9,135 nucleotides of DNA from Gemmatimonadota bacterium (GTDB taxonomy: Bacteria > Latescibacterota > UBA2968 > UBA8231). This document shows, piece by piece, positions 1-7,494 of the stretch. How positions within the stretch are numbered: position 1 is the stretch's first letter; each line of letters begins with the position of its first letter. The stretch spans positions 6,066 to 15,200 of the forward strand of contig JAPOYQ010000405.1 in assembly GCA_026706505.1 (NCBI GenBank), given 5' to 3'. Under the pieces are notes generated by a model that was given only the letters and a program-made list of their open reading frames with translations, was not told the origin of the DNA and did not search any database. Position numbers and translations under genes: made by a program.

Positions 1-3000
1 TGGATGGAGTGGCCGGCCGAGTTGGGTGCGCCCTTTTACGATAACGACGGAGATGGGCAGTACGACCCCGCAATTGACGAGCCGGGTTTGGCCAACGCCG
101 ATCAGGTAATCTGGTTTGCTATAAACGATTTGGACCAGGGTGCCACCACCACTCTCTACGGCTCGTTGCCCATCGGCTTGGAGGCTCAGGTCACGCTTTG
201 GGGCTATGCGCGCACCGACGCCTTGGGCGACGTGATCTTCAAGAAGTTCAAGGTCATCTACAAGGGCACCGCAGAGGCCGCGGACGATGCCGTGATCGAG
301 GACATGTATTTCGCCCAGTGGTCCGATCCAGATCTGGGCGATTACGGCGACGACTTTGCCGGTGCCGATGTCGAGTTGAGCTTGGGTTATGTGTACAACT
401 CGATTGACGACGATCATGGCTACGTCCCCTTCGGCTTGGCTCCGCCGGCTGTTGGGTACGACTTTTTGCAAGGCCCGATCGTGCCGGTTTATCAGCTAGA
501 TGCAGAGGGCAACATCGCCGTTGACGAAGATGGAAACCAACTGCTCGACGAGAGTTCGGTGGCCATCTTCAACGAGGGGCTGCGCCCCGGTTACCAGAAC
601 TTGCCGATGACGGCCTTCGTGTACTTTGCCGCCGGCAGTGCGATATCCGATCCAGAACTGGGCGAATACGTGGGCACTCAGCAGTGGTACAATCTGCTGC
701 GCGGCTTCCAGCCGCAGGACGATGTTGCAAACCCCGTGCCCTACACCAATCCGCTGACCAATGCCGACACCAAGTTCACGCTCGATGGCGACCCAACCAG
801 AGCCACCGGTTGGAACGACGGCGTGCCACTGCCGGCCGGCGACCGGCGCATCGTGCTGGCAACCGGGCCTTTTGAGATGGCATTGGGCGACACCCAAGAA
901 GTAGTGGTTGCGCTGTTAGGCGGTATTTCTACCGACCGCCTGCGCAGCGTCTCCAAGCTGAAATTCACCGACCAGTTTGTGCAGGACGCCTACAACAGCT
1001 TCTTTCAGGTGCCCAAACCGCCGGTCCAGCCCAATGTCCGCGTAGTCGAGCTCGACGAGACGATCATCTTGGATTGGGGCTGGGACGACGAGTCGATTCA
1101 GGCCACTGAAGGCGAGGGTTCGGCTGGCTTCGAATTCGAAGGCTACAACCTCTACCAGTTGCCCTCGGCCGAAGCCACGCTTTCCCAAGCGGTCAAGGTG
1201 GCGACCTTCGACATCGAAAACGGCGTTACCACGATCCTTGGCATTGCCCTCGACGAAGAGTCTGGCGTGGTGCTCGATGTGCCCTTGCAGATCGGCACCG
1301 ACTTCGGGGTCAAGCGCAATATCAAGATTACTCAAGACCACGTCCGCAGTGGTCCGCTGGTCAACGGCCAGCGGTACTACTTTGCGGTGACGGCTTACAA
1401 CCGCGCTACGTCCGAGGGGGCCGCTACTACCACGCTGGAGAGCGCGCCGCAGAACTTGATCTGCGTGCCGCAGGAGCCGCCGCCGGGCACTCGCTATCTG
1501 AGCGAGCCTGGGGACGTGATTAGCGCCCAGCACACCGCCGGTGCCAGCGATGGAACAGTCTCGGTCTCTGTGGTCAATCCGACGATGACCACCGGGAACG
1601 ACTACGCGGTCGAATACGCTGCCGACGCCGACGGCAACACGGTCTGGAATCTGGTTGACAAGACCAGCGGTCAGGCGCTATTGGAAAACCAGGCCGACCA
1701 AGCTGGCACGGCCTTCTATGTCGGTTCCGCCGGCATTGAGGTCGCCGTCGCTGGTCCGCCCTCTGGCATGAAGAGTTGGGCCGGTCCGGCGATGCCTTTT
1801 GAGGCTTGGAAGGCTTCGCCCGAGGCGGCCGACTTGACGGGCGATGGCCAGATCAACGCCGCCGACTTCGCCCAAGCCGCCGATCACGCCAGCGACACGC
1901 GCTGGTTCACTTGGGCCGGCGGTTCCTACGCCTGGAATGCCGAAGGCTTCAACGGCGCGATGACTGGCGATCCCAATCATCAGTGGTTCGCGCCGACGAC
2001 AGTGACGCCGGACCGGCTGCGCACGGTGGAGTTGCGCTTCACCGACGTCATCGAAGAGGACGGCGAAGACCAGTACAAACCGGTGGACCCCAACAACGAG
2101 AACGTATCGTGGGCCTATCGCTACCTGCGCGGTGCTGGAGGGGAGCCGCCAGCAGCCGGAGATCTGACGACGACGCAGAATCCTTGGGACTTCGGCAAGT
2201 ACATCATCAATACCGAAGGCCCGGGCGTCTATGTCTATCAGGAGCGCAATCCGATCGCGCTTTCGGCTTGGGACATTGAGCGCGATCCGCCGCGCCGCTT
2301 GGAAGTGGCCTTCCTCGAAAACAACCAGCCCGGTGGCTTGGTCAACGGCGTATATGGCCCGCCTTGGTACACTGTGGCGAGCAATGTCGCCGGTTCAGGT
2401 CCGCGCGAGTGGCTGTTCATCTTTGACTTGGATTACACAGACCCCAACCAAGGAGAGAACAGCGACATCTTGCGGAACAACGGTCTGATCTACGAGGGGA
2501 CAGAAGGAGAAGAGCTCCTGCCCATTATGTGGATCATCTTTTCCGAGCGCCGCAACGAGGATGACTTCCCGTCGGACGGCGATTCGTTCCTGCTGATCGC
2601 CAACCACGTCAACACCCCCGCCGACCGCTTCTCATTTACGGTCCCGGGGTCGGAAAGCAACGACGGCTATCTAGCCGAGGACATCGAGAAGATCAACGTC
2701 TTCCCCAATCCCTACCTCGGCGTCAACGCGGCGGAGACCAGCCGTTACAGCCACTTCGTGACCTTCAGCCACCTGCCGACCAAGGCGAATATCCGCATCT
2801 TCGACATGAGCGGCACGCTGGTGCGCACGATTGAGAAGGACGACCCATCGCAGTTCACGCGCTGGGATCTGCAAAACCACAATGCACTGCCGGTGGCCAG
2901 CGGTATGTATATCGCCCATATCGAACTGCCGGATCACGGCGAAAGTCGGATCCTCAAGCTGGCCATCATCCAAGAGCAGCAGTTCCTAGAGAACTTCTAG
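1..3000 (+). CDS. Large secreted/surface protein with type IX (Por) C-terminal sorting domain, 5'-truncated by the window
   Basis: This is probably an extracellular protein exported through the outer membrane by a type IX-like secretion system. The frame is open from base 1 (Trp codon before the ATG at 4) and no ribosome-binding site is visible, so the gene very likely starts upstream; residues below count from that ATG. Seen: an Asp-rich D-N-D-G-D-G stretch at 13-18 resembling calcium loops; an FN3-like segment at about 337-466 ending in YYFAVTAYN; a dockerin/EF-hand-like loop at 610-621 (DLTGDGQINAAD); and a C-terminal domain from about 893 to 998 starting INVFPNPY and containing SGMYIAHIE, the pattern of Por/T9SS type A sorting domains that are cleaved or anchored after secretion. 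No catalytic domain is recognised, so the role of the passenger is unknown. A PorV-like gene follows after 39 bases with no terminator between, which suggests one transcript. The sorting-domain assignment is strong; the middle is family-level only. Confidence 0.85.
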   Translation, partial: WMEWPAELGAPFYDNDGDGQYDPAIDEPGLANADQVIWFAINDLDQGATTTLYGSLPIGLEAQVTLWGYARTDALGDVIFKKFKVIYKGTAEAADDAVIEDMYFAQWSDPDLGDYGDDFAGADVELSLGYVYNSIDDDHGYVPFGLAPPAVGYDFLQGPIVPVYQLDAEGNIAVDEDGNQLLDESSVAIFNEGLRPGYQNLPMTAFVYFAAGSAISDPELGEYVGTQQWYNLLRGFQPQDDVANPVPYTNPLTNADTKFTLDGDPTRATGWNDGVPLPAGDRRIVLATGPFEMALGDTQEVVVALLGGISTDRLRSVSKLKFTDQFVQDAYNSFFQVPKPPVQPNVRVVELDETIILDWGWDDESIQATEGEGSAGFEFEGYNLYQLPSAEATLSQAVKVATFDIENGVTTILGIALDEESGVVLDVPLQIGTDFGVKRNIKITQDHVRSGPLVNGQRYYFAVTAYNRATSEGAATTTLESAPQNLICVPQEPPPGTRYLSEPGDVISAQHTAGASDGTVSVSVVNPTMTTGNDYAVEYAADADGNTVWNLVDKTSGQALLENQADQAGTAFYVGSAGIEVAVAGPPSGMKSWAGPAMPFEAWKASPEAADLTGDGQINAADFAQAADHASDTRWFTWAGGSYAWNAEGFNGAMTGDPNHQWFAPTTVTPDRLRTVELRFTDVIEEDGEDQYKPVDPNNENVSWAYRYLRGAGGEPPAAGDLTTTQNPWDFGKYIINTEGPGVYVYQERNPIALSAWDIERDPPRRLEVAFLENNQPGGLVNGVYGPPWYTVASNVAGSGPREWLFIFDLDYTDPNQGENSDILRNNGLIYEGTEGEELLPIMWIIFSERRNEDDFPSDGDSFLLIANHVNTPADRFSFTVPGSESNDGYLAEDIEKINVFPNPYLGVNAAETSRYSHFVTFSHLPTKANIRIFDMSGTLVRTIEKDDPSQFTRWDLQNHNALPVASGMYIAHIELPDHGESRILKLAIIQEQQFLENF

Positions 3001-3026
3001 GTGCACGGGATATCAAAGAGAGAAAT

Positions 3027-3032
3027 AGGAGG
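3027..3032 (+). promoter_or_regulatory. Ribosome-binding site of the PorV-like gene
   Basis: A perfect AGGAGG lies 7 bases before the ATG at 3040. It decides the start: the same frame opens with a GTG at 3001, directly after the previous stop codon, but that GTG has no such site, and starting there would put 13 extra residues before the signal peptide. It is the clearest Shine-Dalgarno sequence in the window. Confidence 0.85.
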
Positions 3033-3039
3033 CCATTCC

Positions 3040-4062
3040 ATGCTTCGACACAGCTTTCGCATCTCGACGATCCTGCTGGCGCTGGTTTTCGCCTCGGCCA
3101 CGGCCTTTGCCGACGGCTATGATCGCGCCGGTACGGCCGCGGCCCCGGAACTGCTGATTCCGGTTGGCGCGCGCGACATGGCCTTGGGCGGTGCCTCAAT
3201 CGCCACCAGTTCCGGTCTGGAGGCTCTGCACTGGAACCCGGCAGGCTTGTCCAAGTCCGAATCCAACGCGGGCATCATGTTCTCGACCATGTCTTATCTG
3301 GCGGATACCCGCATCAACTATCTGGCTACCGGTGCCAACTTCAAGAGCCTCGGCTCGCTGGCCCTCAACATCAAGGCGCTGGATTTTGGCCAAATCCCGG
3401 TGACGACTGAGGCCAATCCAGACGGCACCGGCGCGACCTTTTCACCGACCTTCTTCACGGTGGGCCTAACCTTTGCTAAGGAACTGACCGATCGCATCGC
3501 CGTCGGGTTTACCAGCCATTATGTCGTCAACCGCATCCAGCGCGTCGAGGCCACTGCGGCCTCGTTTAGCGCGGGTCTGCAGTACGCCAATCTAGGCGGG
3601 ATTGCCGGCTTGGACTTGGGGGTGGCGCTCAAGCACATCGGCACGCGGATGCAGTTTGGTGGTTCCGGTCTGTTGCGTCGCGGTCAGGTTGACGGGTTGC
3701 GCCGCGGACCTTCCGATTACAATGTCGAGGCCAGTTCCGCCGACCTGCCCTCGACGTTTGAGCTCGGTCTGAGCTATCGCTATATGGACGCGCTCAATCT
3801 GTCCTCGGTCTTCCGGCACAACAATTTCGCCTACGACCAGTACCGGTTGGGTGCTGAATATGTGTTGGGCGATTTCTTTGCCCTACGCACTGGCTTCGAC
3901 TACGCGCCCAACTCGGATGACGACTACATCTACGGCACCAGTTTCGGCTTTGGTCTGAATCTGGATGCCGGGACGATTAAAGATTTGCGCGTTGATTACG
4001 CCTACACTACGGTCGAGTATTTCGACGCGCTCAACACCTTTACCTTTCAGTTCGGGTTCTAA
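3040..4062 (+). CDS. PorV/PorQ-family outer-membrane beta-barrel protein
   Basis: A 340-residue protein that probably folds as a FadL-like outer-membrane barrel. In characterised type IX systems PorV binds the C-terminal sorting domain of cargo and carries it from the translocon to the attachment complex. Seen: a signal peptide with Arg/His near the start, a hydrophobic core at about 10-20 and an AFA site with likely cleavage after residue 24; then the family's conserved N-terminal pattern (VGARDMALGGAS, followed by HWNPAGLS); alternating beta-strand-like segments; and a terminal Phe after TFTFQFG, as expected for a BAM-inserted barrel. The start is set by AGGAGG at 3027-3032. It lies 39 bases after the sorting-domain protein and is followed by a strong terminator, so the two likely form an operon tail. 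PorV and PorQ, and related barrels of unknown role in non-Bacteroidetes FCB bacteria, cannot be separated from the sequence alone. Confidence 0.87.
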   Translation: MLRHSFRISTILLALVFASATAFADGYDRAGTAAAPELLIPVGARDMALGGASIATSSGLEALHWNPAGLSKSESNAGIMFSTMSYLADTRINYLATGANFKSLGSLALNIKALDFGQIPVTTEANPDGTGATFSPTFFTVGLTFAKELTDRIAVGFTSHYVVNRIQRVEATAASFSAGLQYANLGGIAGLDLGVALKHIGTRMQFGGSGLLRRGQVDGLRRGPSDYNVEASSADLPSTFELGLSYRYMDALNLSSVFRHNNFAYDQYRLGAEYVLGDFFALRTGFDYAPNSDDDYIYGTSFGFGLNLDAGTIKDLRVDYAYTTVEYFDALNTFTFQFGF

Positions 4063-4072
4063 ATTCGACCGT

Positions 4073-4107
4073 TGCGCGGCGCACGTCCTGTGCGCCGCGC
4101 AGTTTTT
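4073..4107 (+). terminator. Rho-independent terminator after the PorV-like gene
   Basis: A perfect 12-bp GC-rich inverted repeat (arms 4073-4084 and 4090-4101, loop GTCCT at 4085-4089) is followed at once by a G and a run of five T (4103-4107), then CTT. It begins 11 bases after the PorV-like stop codon and should end that transcript. It also lies in the short leader of the TPR gene, whose ATG is only 17 bases past the T run, so it may limit rather than fully block read-through. Confidence 0.9.
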
Positions 4108-4124
4108 CTTGCGGGAAATTGCCA

Positions 4125-5129
4125 ATGAAGCGCGTATGCTGGCTGGCGGTGCTCGTCCTCGTCGTCGGATTGGGGTGTCAGAGTTCGACCATGACGGCGG
4201 CCAAGCTCTACATCAAGCAGGATCAGCCGCAAGAGGCCAAAAAACAACTCGCCCTAGTCTTGAAGACCGAGCCAGAAAATAGCGAGGCTCACCTACTCAT
4301 GGGCAAGCTCTTAGGCGAAGAGGGCCGCTATGGCGAAATGGCCGAGCACCTAGCGCACGCCGAGAACAATCCCAAGTTTCAAAGCGAGTCTGAACGAACG
4401 CGCCGCCACTTTTGGGCGCGCGAGTATAATGCCGGCGTCGTCCACGCCCAAGGCGCGGCACCGAATTACGTCATGGCGCGGCACTCGTTTCACAACGCTA
4501 CTGTCATCGACGAAAGCGCGCTCGACGCTTGGCTCAACCTCACGTACGACTCTTACCAGATCGACAGCACGGATGCGGCCATTGCCACCTACCAGAAGAT
4601 CGCGTCCGCTGATCCAGAAGACGAGGGCACCTTTTTCAGCCTAGGGTCGCTCTACTTGGAAAATGGCCAACTCGATGAGGCCATCGGTGCCTTGTCGCAG
4701 GTGGTCAAGATTAATCCCGAGAATCTCAATGGCCTGACCAATCTCGCCATCGCCCAAGCCCAAGCCGAGGACTACGAGGGGGCCGAGGCCAATTATCGCA
4801 AGGTCATAGAGCTGAACCCCGATGATTTCAAGCCCCATTTCAACTTGGGCAACCTCTACTGGCAACAAGAAAAATACACTGCGGCTAAGCGGGCCTATGA
4901 GCAGGTCTTACAGCTCGAACCTGACGACGGGGACGCGCGCTACAACCTCGCCATGGTCCACTTGGCCACAGAGGACTACGATGGTGCGTTGCCGCTCTTG
5001 GAGCAACTCGCCGAACAAATGCCAGACAATGCGTTGGTGTGGCTGCACTTGGGGACGGTTTACGCCCATAAAGAATTGATTGAGGAAAGCGAGGCGGCGT
5101 TTGCGCGGGCCGAGGAACTAGAGGAGTAA
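4125..5129 (+). CDS. TPR-repeat protein, probable lipoprotein
   Basis: A 334-residue tetratricopeptide-repeat protein, a scaffold for protein-protein contacts. ATG 4125 is preferred to the in-frame TTG at 4119 because it gives a compact signal sequence: Met-Lys-Arg, a hydrophobic stretch, then Cys18 in the context VGLGC followed by Gln-Ser-Ser. That looks like a signal peptidase II site, though Gly at -3 is unusual, so lipidation is likely but not certain. Repeats are seen almost to the end: two weaker ones at about 23-86, an irregular one at about 100-131, then regular 34-35-residue units at 132-166, 167-200, 201-234, 235-268, 269-302 and 303-334. The four from 167 to 302 carry typical N-L-x-x-x-Y/H and N/D-P-E/D-D/N positions. 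No strong ribosome-binding site is present. It ends 25 bases before the first permease on the same strand, so it may be co-transcribed and could help assemble or dock the transporter; that role is inferred only from position. Confidence 0.85.
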   Translation: MKRVCWLAVLVLVVGLGCQSSTMTAAKLYIKQDQPQEAKKQLALVLKTEPENSEAHLLMGKLLGEEGRYGEMAEHLAHAENNPKFQSESERTRRHFWAREYNAGVVHAQGAAPNYVMARHSFHNATVIDESALDAWLNLTYDSYQIDSTDAAIATYQKIASADPEDEGTFFSLGSLYLENGQLDEAIGALSQVVKINPENLNGLTNLAIAQAQAEDYEGAEANYRKVIELNPDDFKPHFNLGNLYWQQEKYTAAKRAYEQVLQLEPDDGDARYNLAMVHLATEDYDGALPLLEQLAEQMPDNALVWLHLGTVYAHKELIEESEAAFARAEELEE

Positions 5130-5154
5130 AAAGCGTCCCGCGCTGTAACCCACC

Positions 5155-6450
5155 ATGCTGCAGTACACCGTCCAGCGCATTCTGCTCGCCATCCCGACCC
5201 TCCTCGGCATCACCCTACTGACCTTCCTGATTATGCGCTTGGCACCCGGCGACCCGGTCGATCTGTTCTTGGGCGGGGCTGCTGGCGGCGAGGGGCTCTC
5301 CACCGACCACCAAGCGAACATGGAGAAGACGCGCCGAGATTTGCGCCGCCAACTCGGGCTGGACCAACCGCTACATCTCCAGTATTTGCACTGGCTTTCC
5401 AACTTGGTCTTGCGCGTGGAGGATCTAGGCGCGTTCGACCGCGGAGCTTTGTTAGCTGACTCCGTCTTAGATGAACTATCAGACGCGGCGCGGGCCGAGT
5501 TGGCCTCACTCGAGGGCGAGGAACGCAAGGCGCGTTTCTTGGCGCACTTTCGCCGCCTGCGTCCCGAGCGCGTCGACGAGCTGGTCGAGTCTCCTTTCTG
5601 GCAGAGCCGCCTTTTCTCGCCAACCCAAAACTACGCGTATGCTGGATCTGGTTTGGAACTGGTGCAGGCGGGCGATTGGCGTTTGGTGACGCTAAATCTG
5701 GGGCGATCCTTTAAAGATCAGGAACCGGTCATTGACCACATCCTCGACCGGTTGCCCATCACGCTGGAAATCAACCTCATCAGCCTAGTCTTTGCCTATC
5801 TAATCGGCGTGCCGCTGGGCATAATGATCGCGGTCAAGCAAAATACTATTATCGATCGCTTGGTTACCGCCGGGACCTTCATGCTGTGGTCAATGCCTTC
5901 TTTTTGGATCGGCATGCTGTTGATCTTGTTTTTCTGCAACAAGGAATTCTTCCACTGGTTCCCAGCCTCCGGCATCCAATCCTTGAAGGCTGGAGAAGAC
6001 TGGGGATTCTGGCGGCTGCTGACCGACCACGCCCACCACATGGTCTTGCCGGTACTGGCTTCGACCTACGCCAGCTTCGCTGGCATCTCGCGCTATATGC
6101 GCACCAGCATGCTGGAAAATTTGCGACTGGACTACGTGCGCACTGCTCAAGCCAAGGGGTTGCGCTACCGCGTTGTGGTGCTGCGCCACGTGCTGCGCAA
6201 TTCCTTGATTCCCATCGTGACGCTGATGGCTGGGCTTTTGCCGGGAATGATCGCGGGTTCGGTGTTTATCGAGACGATCTTCACCATTCCGGGCATGGGC
6301 TTTTTGGCTTACCAGTCGGTCATTGTGCGCGACTACCCCGTGGCCATGGCACTCTTCACCATTGGCGCAGCCCTGTCGCTGGCGGGGATCTTAGTGGCAG
6401 ATATTTTGCTCAAGGTCGTGGACCCGCGCATCGACTTTGCGAGTGTGTAA
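5155..6450 (+). CDS. ABC transporter permease, DppB/OppB type, with a large extracytoplasmic insert
   Basis: A 431-residue inner-membrane permease of the peptide/nickel (Dpp/Opp) importer family, one half of the transmembrane channel. Seen: TM1 at about 8-30 followed by the family mark MRLAPGDP; the family segment LGLDQPLHLQYLHWL at 67-81; LGRSF at 182-186; further membrane segments at about 206-227, 240-262, 296-312, 352-375 and 400-425; and the ATPase-docking EAA loop at about 327-352 (RTAQAKGL, then LRHVLRN). The C-terminus has the family's VDPRI. Family members are usually about 310-340 residues. The excess is a charged, mostly helical insert at about 87-178, between TM1 and TM2, predicted outside the cytoplasmic membrane. 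The start follows the TPR gene by 25 bases with no clear ribosome-binding site. No binding protein or ATPase gene is adjacent, so the substrate (peptide, nickel or other) cannot be named. Confidence 0.9.
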   Translation: MLQYTVQRILLAIPTLLGITLLTFLIMRLAPGDPVDLFLGGAAGGEGLSTDHQANMEKTRRDLRRQLGLDQPLHLQYLHWLSNLVLRVEDLGAFDRGALLADSVLDELSDAARAELASLEGEERKARFLAHFRRLRPERVDELVESPFWQSRLFSPTQNYAYAGSGLELVQAGDWRLVTLNLGRSFKDQEPVIDHILDRLPITLEINLISLVFAYLIGVPLGIMIAVKQNTIIDRLVTAGTFMLWSMPSFWIGMLLILFFCNKEFFHWFPASGIQSLKAGEDWGFWRLLTDHAHHMVLPVLASTYASFAGISRYMRTSMLENLRLDYVRTAQAKGLRYRVVVLRHVLRNSLIPIVTLMAGLLPGMIAGSVFIETIFTIPGMGFLAYQSVIVRDYPVAMALFTIGAALSLAGILVADILLKVVDPRIDFASV

Positions 6451-7494
6451 ATGAGCACAGAGGCCGTTACACAAGGGCAGTCCTACGGGCGGGTCGTCTG
6501 GAAGCAATTCAAGAAGAACAAACCCGCTCTGCTCAGTCTCATGGGCATCGTCTTGCTGGGAATCTTGGCCTTGAGCGCCGACTTACTGGCCGGCGACAAG
6601 CCGTACTACATGAAATACAAGGGCGAGACCTACTTTCCGGCCTTCCGCCAATACGCAGTCTATCTGGGGGTAGTGGACTGGCCAGCGGAATTGAAGCGCC
6701 GCCGCAACTTCAAAAAGCTCAAGCTAGAGGAGGCCATATTCCCGCCGGTGCCTTATGCCCCAGGCGAAATCCGCTTGCGGGAGAAGTACCAGCCCCCGGG
6801 AGCCGAGCACTGGCTGGGCACGGATCGCTTGGGCCGCGACGTGCTCTCGGGGCTGATTCACGGCACGCGCTACGCTTTGACCATCGGCCTAGTGGCGGTG
6901 GGCATATCGCTGGCCATTGGCTTGGTCTTAGGGGCATTGGCCGGCTACTTTGGAGGCTGGGTTGACTTGGCACTCTCTCGCCTTTTCGAGCTGTGGGCCG
7001 CGATCCCCAGCTTTTTTTTGATATTGACGGTCGCGGCGTTTTTCCCGCCGAGCCTGTTTTTCGTCATGATCATTATTGGTCTTACGAGTTGGGTCGGTAT
7101 CGCCCGTTTGACGCGCTCGCAGTTTTTGCAGGTGCGCAGTTACGATTACGTAGCTGCCGCGCGCAGCCTCGGATACTCAAACGGGCGGATCATGTTCCGT
7201 CACATTCTGCCCAACGCCATCGGCCCGATCCTGATCCCGGCGGCCTTCGGGGTCGCAGGTGCCATCCTCGCCGAGTCGGGATTGAGCTTTTTAGGGGTAG
7301 GGATACCAGCAGAAGTGATCACTTGGGGTGCCCTACTGGCTGGGGCGCGCAGCAATGCGGCGGCTTGGTGGCTGGTAGTCGTGCCGGGCTTGGCCATTTT
7401 TGCGACCGTGACCCTGTACAACCTGTTGGGCGACGGGCTGCGCGACGCGCTGGACCCGAAGCTGCGCGGCTCAGGCGCTGAGGAAAGCGGGTAG
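6451..7494 (+). CDS. ABC transporter permease, DppC/OppC (YejE-like) type
   Basis: A 347-residue second permease that should pair with the preceding one to form the importer channel. Seen: a short cytoplasmic N-terminus with basic residues (FKKNKP), TM1 at about 26-47, an extracytoplasmic stretch at about 48-118, the family hallmark EHWLGTDRLGRDVLSGL at 119-135, further membrane segments from about 141 on, and the EAA loop at about 233-260 (YVAAARSLG, then FRHILPNAIGP). The end has the family's LDPKL. The stretch after TM1 (GDKPYYMKYKGETYFP) resembles the YejE branch of the family, seen in microcin C/peptide importers, but this is from memory of the motif. The ATG directly follows the stop codon of the upstream permease (TAAATG), so translational coupling is likely. 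The 3' end overlaps the convergent decarboxylase gene by 24 bases. Confidence 0.92.
   Translation: MSTEAVTQGQSYGRVVWKQFKKNKPALLSLMGIVLLGILALSADLLAGDKPYYMKYKGETYFPAFRQYAVYLGVVDWPAELKRRRNFKKLKLEEAIFPPVPYAPGEIRLREKYQPPGAEHWLGTDRLGRDVLSGLIHGTRYALTIGLVAVGISLAIGLVLGALAGYFGGWVDLALSRLFELWAAIPSFFLILTVAAFFPPSLFFVMIIIGLTSWVGIARLTRSQFLQVRSYDYVAAARSLGYSNGRIMFRHILPNAIGPILIPAAFGVAGAILAESGLSFLGVGIPAEVITWGALLAGARSNAAAWWLVVVPGLAIFATVTLYNLLGDGLRDALDPKLRGSGAEESG

Noticed and set aside
4..6. ATG at position 4 as the true start of the first gene
   Set aside because: The frame is open through base 1, no ribosome-binding site is visible, no signal peptide follows, and the first residues look like the interior of a domain.
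916..1533. A 205-codon open frame on the minus strand inside the sorting-domain protein gene
   Set aside because: It lies fully antisense to a frame with clear protein features, is Arg- and Gly-rich as shadow frames are, and has no ribosome-binding site or motif.
3001..3003. GTG at 3001 as the start of the PorV-like gene
   Set aside because: The ATG at 3040 has a perfect AGGAGG at the right distance and starts a proper signal peptide; the GTG would place 13 polar residues before it.
4623..5129. Possible DNA-level tandem repeat in the TPR gene
   Set aside because: The periodicity of about 102 bases is only at protein level (34-residue TPR units); the nucleotide sequences of the units are well diverged.
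5886..6965. A 359-codon open frame on the plus strand spanning the junction of the two permease genes
   Set aside because: It is out of frame with both permeases, whose family motifs are unbroken across the region. Its translation has no recognisable motif, and such long shadow frames are common in GC-rich coding DNA.
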